The position numbers and the translations under genes are program-made. This document shows, piece after piece, positions 5,669 to 12,085 of a stretch of DNA of 16,316 nt (position 1 is the stretch's first letter; each line of letters opens with the position of its first letter). A model generated the notes under the pieces. The model did no database searches. It was not told the origin of the DNA and worked only from the letters and a program-made list of their open reading frames with translations. The stretch lies in the NCBI GenBank assembly GCA_049318165.1, contig JBMOGW010000056.1:1-16316 (forward strand). The letters are read 5' to 3'. This stretch comes from UBA668 sp049318165 (GTDB lineage Bacteria; Actinomycetota; Acidimicrobiia; Acidimicrobiales; Ilumatobacteraceae).

Positions 5669-6837
5669 GACGCGCCCTCGAAGCCGAGGACGTCCATCAT
5701 CTGCGCGACGTCCTTGTCGCCGCGGCCGCTGAGGTTCATCAGCACCGTCTGGCCCTGCATCTCGGGCGCAGCGCGCACGATCCACGCCAACGCGTGCGCG
5801 CACTCGAGCGCGGGGATGATGCCCTCGGTCTTGGCGAGCAACTGGAACGCCTCGATCACCTCGGCGTCGTTGACGTTCGGGTACTCGGCGCGGCCGATCG
5901 ACGACAGGTACGAGTGCTCGGGGCCGACGCCCGGATAGTCGAGGCCGGCCGAGATGCTCTGCGCCTCCTCCACCTGGCCGTACTCGTCCTGCATCAGATA
6001 GCTGCGCATGCCGTGCACCACGCCCGGCATGCCGCGGGTGACCGCCGCGCCGCCCGCCGGCTCGACACCGATGAGGCGCGAACGGTCGTCGACGAAGCCG
6101 CTGAAGATGCCGAGCGCGTTCGAGCCGCCGCCCACGCACGCGACCACCACGTCGGGCACGTCGCCGAGCATCTCGATGCTCTGCTCGCGGGCCTCGTTGC
6201 CGATCACCCGGTGGAACTGGCGCACCATGAACGGGTACGGGTGCGGGCCCATCACCGAGCCGAGGCAGTAGTGGGTCGTCTCGACCGTGGCCACCCAGTC
6301 GCGCATGGCCTCGTTCACCGCGTCCTTCAGCGTGCGGCTGCCGCTGTGCACGGCCTCCACCTCGCTGCCCAGCAGCTTCATGCGGAACACGTTCAGCGCC
6401 TGACGCTCGACGTCGACCGCACCCATGTACACCTTGCACTCCATGCCGAACAGCGCCGCTGCGGTGGCCGACGCGACGCCGTGCTGGCCTGCACCCGTCT
6501 CGGCGACGAGGCGCTTCTTGCCCATCCGCTTCGCCAGCAGCGCCTGGCCGAGCACGTTGTTGATCTTGTGCGAGCCGGTGTGGTTCAGGTCCTCACGCTT
6601 CAGCACCAGGCGGATGCCCAGCCGCTCGCCGAGGTTCTTGCACTCGGTGAGGATCGACGGACGGCCCGCGTAGGTGCGCAGCACGTGGTCCAGCTCGCCC
6701 CGGAACACCGGGTCGCCCCATGCGTCCTCGAAGGCGGCCTCGAGCTCCTGGCAGGCAGGCACGAGGGTCTCGGGGACGAAGCGTCCACCGAACTCTCCGA
6801 ACCGGCCTTCTGCCGACGGTTCAGCCATCAACGACAT
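5665..6837 (-). CDS. trpB: Tryptophan synthase beta subunit
   Basis: This 390-residue PLP enzyme joins indole and L-serine to make L-tryptophan. The PLP lysine is Lys91 in NHTGSHKINN, the ETGAGQHG loop is at 113-120 with Glu113 as general acid-base, and the PLP phosphate cup GGGSN is at 236-240. The N-terminal GRFGEFGGRFVPETL is typical of TrpB1, the form that pairs with TrpA, rather than stand-alone TrpB2. ATG 6837 has AAAGAG about 8 nt upstream; the in-frame ATG at 6828 has none. A 62-nt spacer with a hairpin separates it from trpF, and it overlaps trpA by four bases. Confidence 0.96.
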   Translation of the reverse strand: MSLMAEPSAEGRFGEFGGRFVPETLVPACQELEAAFEDAWGDPVFRGELDHVLRTYAGRPSILTECKNLGERLGIRLVLKREDLNHTGSHKINNVLGQALLAKRMGKKRLVAETGAGQHGVASATAAALFGMECKVYMGAVDVERQALNVFRMKLLGSEVEAVHSGSRTLKDAVNEAMRDWVATVETTHYCLGSVMGPHPYPFMVRQFHRVIGNEAREQSIEMLGDVPDVVVACVGGGSNALGIFSGFVDDRSRLIGVEPAGGAAVTRGMPGVVHGMRSYLMQDEYGQVEEAQSISAGLDYPGVGPEHSYLSSIGRAEYPNVNDAEVIEAFQLLAKTEGIIPALECAHALAWIVRAAPEMQGQTVLMNLSGRGDKDVAQMMDVLGFEGAS

Positions 6838-6875
6838 GCATCACGCTCTTTCATCTTCGGGGGGATTTCCTGCGA

Positions 6876-6890
6876 CCGGCGTGGCGCCGG
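6876..6890 (-). promoter_or_regulatory. Intercistronic hairpin between trpF and trpB
   Basis: CCGGCG (6876-6881) and CGCCGG (6885-6890) form a 6-bp stem with a 3-nt loop, about 10 nt past the trpF stop and 39 nt before trpB. There is no U tract. It could be a processing or partial attenuation site setting trpBA expression relative to trpF. Confidence 0.35.
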
Positions 6891-6899
6891 CCGATCGAC

Positions 6900-7559
6900 T
6901 CACTCTTCGTCGTCAGCCCAGTCGTAGGGCATCCGGTCGGGGCCGAGGTGGTGCGCCGGCGCTGCCGCCCTGGCCCGCTCGATGAAGGCCTTCACCTTCA
7001 GCGCGTCCTTGCGCCCCGGCGCCTTCTCTACACCGGACGACACGTCGACACCCCACGGGCGCACCAGGCTGACGGCCTCGGCGACGTTGTCCGGATCGAG
7101 GCCACCGGCGAGGATGATCCTCGGGCCGGCGGCCACGTCGTCCATCAGCGACCAGTCGAACACCTTGCCCGAGCCGGGCGACGACGCATCCACCAACACC
7201 ATGTCGGTGCCGAACTGGTCGGCCCGGCGGGCGTCGTTGGTGCCGGCGGCGACGGCCTTGATGACCCAACGGATCTGCTGCGCGACCTCCGCCACCTGGT
7301 CGGGCGTCTCGTGCCCGTGCAACTGCGCGGCCTTCAGGCCGGCGCGGTGGACGGTCTCGATCACCCGGGACGGCACCTCGTCGCGGAACACGCCGACGGT
7401 GAGGATCTCGGGTGGCAACCGGCGAGTGATGTCGTACACCTGTTGCACGGCCACCTGGCGGGTGGACGGGGCGAACACGAACCCGACCGCGTCGGCACCC
7501 ATGGCGACGGCGAAGAGGGCGTCGTCCTCATTGGTGATCCCGCAGATCTTCACGAACAT
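6900..7559 (-). CDS. trpF: Phosphoribosylanthranilate isomerase
   Basis: This 219-residue TIM-barrel enzyme performs the Amadori rearrangement of N-(5'-phosphoribosyl)anthranilate to CdRP. The general base Cys6 is in VKICGIT and the general acid Asp124 in LVDASSPGSGKVFDW; LAGGLDPDNV and GVDVSSGVE supply phosphate binding. About 20 residues after the last helix (AHHLGPDRMPYDWADDEE) form an acidic tail not usual in the family. It heads the trpFBA operon. A TACCGT box 8 nt before the ATG suggests a nearly leaderless start. Streptomyces and Mycobacterium lack trpF and use the bifunctional PriA instead, so a dedicated TrpF is informative about lineage. Confidence 0.95.
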   Translation of the reverse strand: MFVKICGITNEDDALFAVAMGADAVGFVFAPSTRQVAVQQVYDITRRLPPEILTVGVFRDEVPSRVIETVHRAGLKAAQLHGHETPDQVAEVAQQIRWVIKAVAAGTNDARRADQFGTDMVLVDASSPGSGKVFDWSLMDDVAAGPRIILAGGLDPDNVAEAVSLVRPWGVDVSSGVEKAPGRKDALKVKAFIERARAAAPAHHLGPDRMPYDWADDEE

Positions 7560-7567
7560 GCACCACC

Positions 7568-7573
7568 ACGGTA
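7568..7573 (-). promoter_or_regulatory. Putative -10 box of the trpFBA operon
   Basis: Minus-strand TACCGT followed by 8 nt and the trpF ATG. GGTGG within those 8 nt could alternatively serve as a weak Shine-Dalgarno. No leader peptide with tandem Trp codons is visible. Confidence 0.4.
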
Positions 7574-7694
7574 CCCCTCACCCGTCCCCCCACGCCGCAT
7601 CGATATCCGGATTGCTCGCATCCGGGTGGGTGGCCACCATCCGAGGTGGCGACGTGACACTCGGTTCGCGATCCGGCGCGGTTCCGGGGCCGAC

Positions 7695-7700
7695 TACGGT
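7695..7700 (+). promoter_or_regulatory. Putative -10 box of the coiled-coil gene
   Basis: TACGGT, 7 nt before ATG 7708, consistent with leaderless transcription. A CCGGAT/ATCCGG hairpin (7607-7625) lies further upstream in the divergent gap shared with trpF. Confidence 0.4.
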
Positions 7701-7707
7701 GCGCTGC

Positions 7708-8652
7708 ATGACGGGGACACCCGATCTCGACGTCCTTCGGGCCCAGTACCGCGCTGCGGTGGACAGCGAGCAGCGCCGCCAGCGGGCCGATGCGGCGATC
7801 CGCAACCTGCAGGACCAGGAGTTGGAGGCCTCGGCGCTGCTCGACCGCCATCGCAACGAGGCCAACCTGGCGCAGGCCGAGGCCGACGCCTGGGCCGGCA
7901 AGGGGTTCAAGGCCGCGCTGTGGGGCATCATCGGGCGACTCGACGAGCGCCGCGAGCAGGAGACGGCAGAGGCGATCGCCGCGGCCGCGCAGTTCGCCGC
8001 TGCCCGTCAGCGACTCGACGAGGTTCAGGCCCGGCTGGCCACCACCCGCGCCGAACGCCCCGCACAGGTCGATCCACAGGTGGCGCTCGACGCATTGCGG
8101 GCGGCGATCGCCGTCGCCGACCCGGCCGAGCACCAGCGCATCGTGGAACTGGAGCAACACGCGGCCGACACCGCCGCAGCCATCCGCGAGCACGACGAGG
8201 CGATCGCCGCGCTCGACCGGGCCGCCGACGACGCGTCGACCGCGCTGCAGCGACTGGACTCCGCACGCTCGATGGGCGCCTGGGACATCATGGGCGGCGG
8301 CATCGTCGCCTCGGCCGTGAAGCGTGAACGCGTGCGCGACGCCGTCGACGCCATCGGCCGCACCGGCACCGCGCTCGACCGGCTCCGGCGCGAACTGGCC
8401 GACATCCCCGGCACGGTGGTGCTGCCGCCGGGCCTGGAGATGGGCAGTCTGGCGTGGACCTTCGACGTGTGGTGGGACAACATCATCAGCGACCTGAACA
8501 TGCAGGGCCGCATCCGCGACACCCAGGCGCAGGTGGAACAGGTGGCCGACACGCTGTCCGCCGTCCGTGTGCGCCTGGTGCAGGCCCGCACCGCCGCGGT
8601 CGCCACCGCCGACCAGGCCGCCGCCGCCACCGACGCCGCGCTCCGCGGCTGA
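7708..8652 (+). CDS. Uncharacterised coiled-coil protein
   Basis: This 314-residue protein has no signal peptide or membrane segment. Residues 5-60, 75-110 and 125-190 are long Ala/Glu/Arg/Gln-rich helices with heptad-like spacing. The distinctive parts are a short WDIMGGGIVASAVK motif (192-205) and, after a Pro/Gly-rich turn, an aromatic FDVWWDNIISD motif (252-262) followed by QGRI (266-269) and another helix. I recall similar WxxxGGG and W-D-x-x-x-S-D motifs in unnamed coiled-coil proteins of other bacteria, but cannot name a family or function. ATG 7708 is preceded by TACGGT at 7 nt. It is the only plus-strand gene inside the tryptophan cluster and is convergent with trpC, with three bases between stop codons. 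Confidence 0.8.
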   Translation: MTGTPDLDVLRAQYRAAVDSEQRRQRADAAIRNLQDQELEASALLDRHRNEANLAQAEADAWAGKGFKAALWGIIGRLDERREQETAEAIAAAAQFAAARQRLDEVQARLATTRAERPAQVDPQVALDALRAAIAVADPAEHQRIVELEQHAADTAAAIREHDEAIAALDRAADDASTALQRLDSARSMGAWDIMGGGIVASAVKRERVRDAVDAIGRTGTALDRLRRELADIPGTVVLPPGLEMGSLAWTFDVWWDNIISDLNMQGRIRDTQAQVEQVADTLSAVRVRLVQARTAAVATADQAAAATDAALRG

Positions 8653-8662
8653 CGGTCAGCCG
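8646..8662. terminator. Bidirectional hairpin built from two facing stop codons
   Basis: CGGCTGA (8646-8652) and TCAGCCG (8656-8662) form a perfect 7-bp stem with a 3-nt loop. The left arm ends with the coiled-coil gene's TGA and the right arm begins with the complement of the trpC TGA. By symmetry it folds in both transcripts. No U tract. Confidence 0.55.
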
Positions 8663-9429
8663 ATGAGGGACTGGATGGCCGCGGCCGGGTCGCCGCTGGT
8701 CACCAGGGTCTCGCCCACCAGCACGGCGTGATAGCCGGCGGCACGCAGGCTGGCCGCGTCCTCGGCGCCACGCACGCCGCTCTCGGCCACCTTCACCACG
8801 TCGTCGGGCATCACGCCCGCCATCCGCACCGCTCGCTCGTGGTCCACCTGGAACGTCACAAGGTCGCGCTGGTTGACGCCGATCAGCGTGGCCTCGGCGG
8901 CCAACGCCACCTCGAGCTCGGCTTCGTCGTGGATCTCGACCAGCACGTCGAGGCCGATGCTCGTCGCCAGGTCGTGGAAGGCGATCAACTCACTGCGCTC
9001 GAGCGCGGCGGCGATCAGCAGCACGCAGTCGGCGCCCATCAACCGGGCATCCAGCACGTCGCGCTCGCTCACCGTGAAGTCCTTGCGCAGCACCGGCAAC
9101 GCGCACGCAGCGCGAGCCGCCTGCAGGTCGGCCACCGAGCCCCCGAAGAACTCCTCGTCGGTCAGCACCGACAGGCACGACGCACCACCACGCTCGTATT
9201 CGACCGCCAGCGCCGCCGGATCGAGCCCGATGTTCAGGTCGCCCTTCGACGGCGAGCGCCGCTTCACCTCACTGATCACGCCCAGCTTCGACCGCCCGGC
9301 GAGCGCGGCCCGAAAGCCGCGCGCCGGCGACATCGCCAACGCGTCGTCGATCAGCGCACCCAGCGGGCGCGTGTCGCCCGCCGCCACCTCGCGGTGACGG
9401 ACGAGGATCTTGTCGAGGTAGGTCGCCAT
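8656..9429 (-). CDS. trpC: Indole-3-glycerol phosphate synthase
   Basis: This 257-residue TIM-barrel enzyme closes CdRP to indole-3-glycerol phosphate with loss of CO2 and water. The whole catalytic set is visible: Glu54 and Lys56 (SEVKRRSPSKG), Lys116 (VLRKDF), Glu165 (LVEIHDE), Asn186 (GVNQRDL), and Glu216-Ser217 (VAESGVR). The length is normal for a monofunctional enzyme. It acts between TrpF and TrpA but is separated from trpFBA by the plus-strand coiled-coil gene. It lies 27 nt downstream of the small ABM-domain gene on the same strand, so it is probably transcribed from that gene's promoter. Confidence 0.96.
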   Translation of the reverse strand: MATYLDKILVRHREVAAGDTRPLGALIDDALAMSPARGFRAALAGRSKLGVISEVKRRSPSKGDLNIGLDPAALAVEYERGGASCLSVLTDEEFFGGSVADLQAARAACALPVLRKDFTVSERDVLDARLMGADCVLLIAAALERSELIAFHDLATSIGLDVLVEIHDEAELEVALAAEATLIGVNQRDLVTFQVDHERAVRMAGVMPDDVVKVAESGVRGAEDAASLRAAGYHAVLVGETLVTSGDPAAAIQSLIG

Positions 9430-9456
9430 CCGGGGGTCGGTGTCCTGCGGCCGGGC

Positions 9457-9762
9457 TCAGAAGCCCTTGCCGCCGACCGGGGTGACGAACTGCATGCTCG
9501 GACGACCGGCCAGCACCGGGCCGAGCTTCGGGCCGAACGCCTTGAACCAGTCGGCCGTGCCGTGTGCGGTGAGCGAGTCGTTGTCGGCGTACTTCTCGTA
9601 GAAGTACAGGACGTTCTCGTCGCTGGGATCGGTGTGCAGCAGGTACAGCTCGGTGCCGTCCTCGGACTGCACGGCGTCGAGCGCCTCCTGGATGATCGCG
9701 ACGGCCTCGTCACGCTTGCCCGGCTGCAGCTCCAACTTCACCCACACCGACACCTTGCTCAT
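9457..9762 (-). CDS. Small ABM-fold protein (putative quinol monooxygenase)
   Basis: This 101-residue protein has the dimeric alpha/beta-barrel (ABM, ferredoxin-like) pattern: strand SVWVKLELQPGKRDE, helix AVAIIQEALDAVQSEDG, strand TELYLLHTDPSDENVLYFYEKYAD, then the helix with SLTAHGTADWFKAF. The YEKYAD...H...WF arrangement is the usual ABM signature, with His67 in the position often conserved in YgiN-like monooxygenases. The substrate is unknown; quinol oxidation or catabolism of small aromatics is the family norm. GGGGAG lies 5 nt before ATG 9762 and fixes the start. Its place upstream of trpC looks like chance operon sharing; I see no direct link to tryptophan synthesis. Confidence 0.85.
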   Translation of the reverse strand: MSKVSVWVKLELQPGKRDEAVAIIQEALDAVQSEDGTELYLLHTDPSDENVLYFYEKYADNDSLTAHGTADWFKAFGPKLGPVLAGRPSMQFVTPVGGKGF

Positions 9763-9829
9763 GAGCACTCCCCGAAATCCGTGCATCGCCGGCGGCGATG
9801 TCCGCCGGGCACCGTACCAGCGTGGCACC

Positions 9830-10528
9830 ATGGCGGACGTGGCCGAACCGGGAGAGCGGAACGTCGTCGTCGTCGAGGACGACCCGAACATCGCCGACCT
9901 GCTGGACGCGTACCTGCGCGACGCCGGCTTCCGCGTGCTGCAGGCACCCACCGGCAACCGCGGCCTCGAGCTGGTGCAGCAGCATCGCCCGGTGATGGTG
10001 GTGCTCGACATCGGCCTGCCCGACATCGACGGCTTCGAGGTGTGCCGCCGCATCCGCGCCACCTCCAGCGTGCCGGTGCTGTTCCTGACGGCCCGCGACG
10101 GCGAGATCGACCGCGTCCTCGGGCTCGAACTCGGCGCCGATGACTACGTCACCAAGCCGTTCTCGCCCCGCGAGCTCGTCGCCCGGGTGAAGGCCATCCT
10201 GCGCCGCGGCCAGGCCGAACCGGCCACGGGCGCCACGGCCACCGTCATCACCATCGGCGACGACTACGAGATCGACCTGCCCCGCCGAGAAGTGCGCCAC
10301 CGCGGCACCGCCGTTCCCCTCGCCACCCGCGAGTTCGAGCTGATCGCCCACCTCGGCGCCAACCAGGGCCTCGCCCTCAGCCGGCAGCAACTGCTCGACG
10401 GCGTGTGGGGCGCCGACTGGGTGGGCGACGACCGCACCGTCGACGTGCACGTGCGCCAGCTGCGCAAGAAGCTCGGCGACGACCTCCCGCTCGCCACCGT
10501 GTGGGGCATCGGCTACCGGTTGGGCTGA
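9830..10528 (+). CDS. OmpR/PhoB-family response regulator
   Basis: This 232-residue two-component regulator has a receiver domain (about 11-125) with acidic pocket Glu16/Asp17/Asp18, phospho-acceptor Asp60 (VVLDIGLPDIDG), Thr87 and Lys109 (YVTKPFSPREL). A winged-helix DNA-binding domain (about 138-231) contains TREFELIAHL, LLDGVWG, DDRTVDVHVRQLRKKLG and the closing GIGYRLG. It would bind DNA as a dimer on direct repeats when phosphorylated by the kinase encoded 45 nt downstream. ATG 9830 gives a short natural N-terminus; upstream in-frame sequence lies in the divergent ABM gene region. The regulon and signal are unknown. Confidence 0.94.
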   Translation: MADVAEPGERNVVVVEDDPNIADLLDAYLRDAGFRVLQAPTGNRGLELVQQHRPVMVVLDIGLPDIDGFEVCRRIRATSSVPVLFLTARDGEIDRVLGLELGADDYVTKPFSPRELVARVKAILRRGQAEPATGATATVITIGDDYEIDLPRREVRHRGTAVPLATREFELIAHLGANQGLALSRQQLLDGVWGADWVGDDRTVDVHVRQLRKKLGDDLPLATVWGIGYRLG

Positions 10529-10534
10529 CGTGGC

Positions 10535-10552
10535 CTTCACAGTTCCTTCACA
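10535..10552 (+). promoter_or_regulatory. 11-bp-period direct repeat between regulator and kinase
   Basis: CTTCACA (10535-10541) and CTTCACA (10546-10552) are separated by GTTC, an exact 11-bp period. OmpR/PhoB-family regulators typically bind two such half-sites on one helix face; actinobacterial PhoP boxes have comparable TTCAC- or TCACAG-type repeats. It is a plausible autoregulatory site of the adjacent response regulator, placed just before the kinase gene. Confidence 0.5.
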
Positions 10553-10573
10553 CTCCCCCGCCAGGCTGCGGTC

Positions 10574-11941
10574 ATGACCCGACGGCTGGCACTCGTGATC
10601 GTCGGCGTGGTGCTGGCCACGCTGCTGATCGCGGGCGGTGGCACCCTGGCGCTGGCCGCCGTGCGGGCCCGGCACACCACCGAGGCCGAACTGCTCCAGC
10701 AGACCGAGGCGTTCGCCGCCAACATCGGCGAGTTCCTCGACACCGGCCAGCCCGTCGACACGCCCGCCGGCCTGCGCGAGCTACGGGCACGGCTGCGCAC
10801 CCTGCAGCGGATGAAGTCGATCGTGCCGCTCGACGTCTACACCGTGATGGTGGCCGACAAGCAGGGCGTGTTCAACCCCGCCGATCTGCCGCCGGGCCTG
10901 GTGCTCACCACCGACGAACTGGCCTCGCTCAGCCAGGGCCAGACCGTCTCGGGCCTCGAACGCCGCACCGCCTACGCGGGCGCCACCGCCTCGACCCCCA
11001 ACGGGCGGCTGTTCGCGGTGGTCGCCACGCGCCCCGTCGACGCCGGCCTGGGGGCGGCGGTGCGCCTGTTCCTGTGGGCGTCCGTCGCCACGATCGTCCT
11101 CGCGCTCGGCGCCGCCACCCTGCTCGGCCGACGCCTGTCGAAGCCGGTGCGCGACACGTCGGCCGCCGCGCAGCGCATCGCCGGCGGCGACCTGTCGGTG
11201 CGCCTGCCCGACCACGGCGGCAGCGACGAACTGGCCCAGCTGCAGCGCAGCGTGAACCACATGGCCGACTCGCTCGACGCCAGCCGCACACTCGAGCAGC
11301 AGTTCCTGCTGTCGGTGAGCCACGACCTGCGCACCCCGCTGACGTCGATCCGCGGCTACGCCGACGCGATCGGCGACGGCACCATCGAACCGGCCAGGGC
11401 GGCGGGCGTCATCCGCAGCGAGTCACGCCGACTCGAACGGCTGGTGGCCGACCTGCTGGAGCTGGCGAAGCTGCAGGCCCGCTCGTTCACGTTCCGACCC
11501 GAGCGGATCGACCTGTCGGAATCGGCACGCACCGCGGTCGACGGCGCGGCCGGTTCGGTGGACGGCGTCACCGTGCACGCCGTCACCACCGCACCGGTGA
11601 TGGTGACCGCCGACCCCGACCGCGTGGCGCAGGTGCTGGCGAACCTGGTGGAGAACGGCGCCAAGTACGCCGCGGGCAACGTGTACGTGTCGTGCCGCAG
11701 TGAGGGCGGCTGGGCCGTGTGCACCGTCGACGACGACGGTCCGGGCATCCCGGCCGAGGCGCTGCCGCACGTGTTCGAACGCCTTTACACGGCCCGCCAG
11801 CGTCCGGAGCGCGCGGAGAACCCGAGCGGCCTCGGCCTGGCGATCGTCAAGGAACTGGTGACGGCGATGGGCGGCGACGTCGCCGCTGGCGCCCGCCCCG
11901 GTGGCGGCGCACGGTTCACCGTCCGCCTGCCGCTCGCCTGA
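10574..11941 (+). CDS. Sensor histidine kinase
   Basis: This 455-residue membrane kinase has TM1 at about 5-30, an extracytoplasmic sensor region at about 31-160 with no recognisable ligand domain, and TM2 at about 161-184. A HAMP linker (185-237) leads to a HisKA dimerisation domain with phospho-acceptor His250 (SVSHDLRTPLTSIRGYADA). The ATPase domain has the N box (NLVENGAKYA, 357-366), G1 (DDDGPGI, 386-392), an F box near FERLYTARQ, and G2 (SGLGLAIVK, 418-426). It is the cognate partner of the regulator just upstream. The arrangement resembles actinobacterial MprB/TcrY-type kinases, but I would not assign a symbol. Confidence 0.93.
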   Translation: MTRRLALVIVGVVLATLLIAGGGTLALAAVRARHTTEAELLQQTEAFAANIGEFLDTGQPVDTPAGLRELRARLRTLQRMKSIVPLDVYTVMVADKQGVFNPADLPPGLVLTTDELASLSQGQTVSGLERRTAYAGATASTPNGRLFAVVATRPVDAGLGAAVRLFLWASVATIVLALGAATLLGRRLSKPVRDTSAAAQRIAGGDLSVRLPDHGGSDELAQLQRSVNHMADSLDASRTLEQQFLLSVSHDLRTPLTSIRGYADAIGDGTIEPARAAGVIRSESRRLERLVADLLELAKLQARSFTFRPERIDLSESARTAVDGAAGSVDGVTVHAVTTAPVMVTADPDRVAQVLANLVENGAKYAAGNVYVSCRSEGGWAVCTVDDDGPGIPAEALPHVFERLYTARQRPERAENPSGLGLAIVKELVTAMGGDVAAGARPGGGARFTVRLPLA

Positions 11942-11957
11942 CCCCGGCGCGGCTGAC

Positions 11958-11977
11958 ACCGGCCCGCTCGCCGGTTT
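11958..11977 (+). terminator. Terminator hairpin after the histidine kinase
   Basis: ACCGGC (11958-11963) and GCCGGT (11970-11975) form a 6-bp stem with a 6-nt loop, followed by TTTCC. It lies 16 nt after the kinase stop. Confidence 0.5.
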
Positions 11978-11998
11978 CCGGGGCTGTCACGTCGCGTT

Positions 11999-12073
11999 TT
12001 TCGAGACGGATCCGACCGAGAAGCCGTTTCGGGACGAATCAGCCCGAGAAGCCAGGTGGGTGATCCGGCGCGG
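11999..12073. repeat. Dispersed intergenic repeat, copy B
   Basis: Two tandem 28-bp units (11999-12026 and 12027-12054) share TTTCG-GACG-ATC and CCGAGAAGCC with a few substitutions. A right end, GGTGGGTGATCCGGCGCGG (12055-12073), follows. The part from 12019 onward aligns with copy A at 4798-4852 with only about seven mismatches. It lies between the convergent kinase and glyS genes, so it sits in a termination region, as copy A does. Confidence 0.8.
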
Positions 12074-12085
12074 GTCTGGCGTGGG

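Noticed and set aside
3932..5938. A 668-codon open frame on the plus strand
   Set aside because: It runs antisense through the fasciclin gene, trpA and part of trpB; its composition is His/Arg/Gly-rich, typical of the shadow of GC-rich genes. The minus-strand genes have complete catalytic motifs.
4889..6439. Apparent 516-residue trpB-trpA fusion
   Set aside because: The N-terminal half is an out-of-frame shadow of trpB; the true trpB frame ends with TGA at 5665-5667, overlapping the trpA GTG.
6982..7707. N-terminal extension of the coiled-coil gene back to 6982
   Set aside because: The extra residues are antisense to trpF and look non-coding; ATG 7708 has a promoter-like box at the expected distance.
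7560..7707. Trp attenuator or leader peptide upstream of trpF
   Set aside because: No short frame with tandem Trp codons and no terminator/antiterminator pair; the apparent -10 is too close to the ATG to leave a leader.
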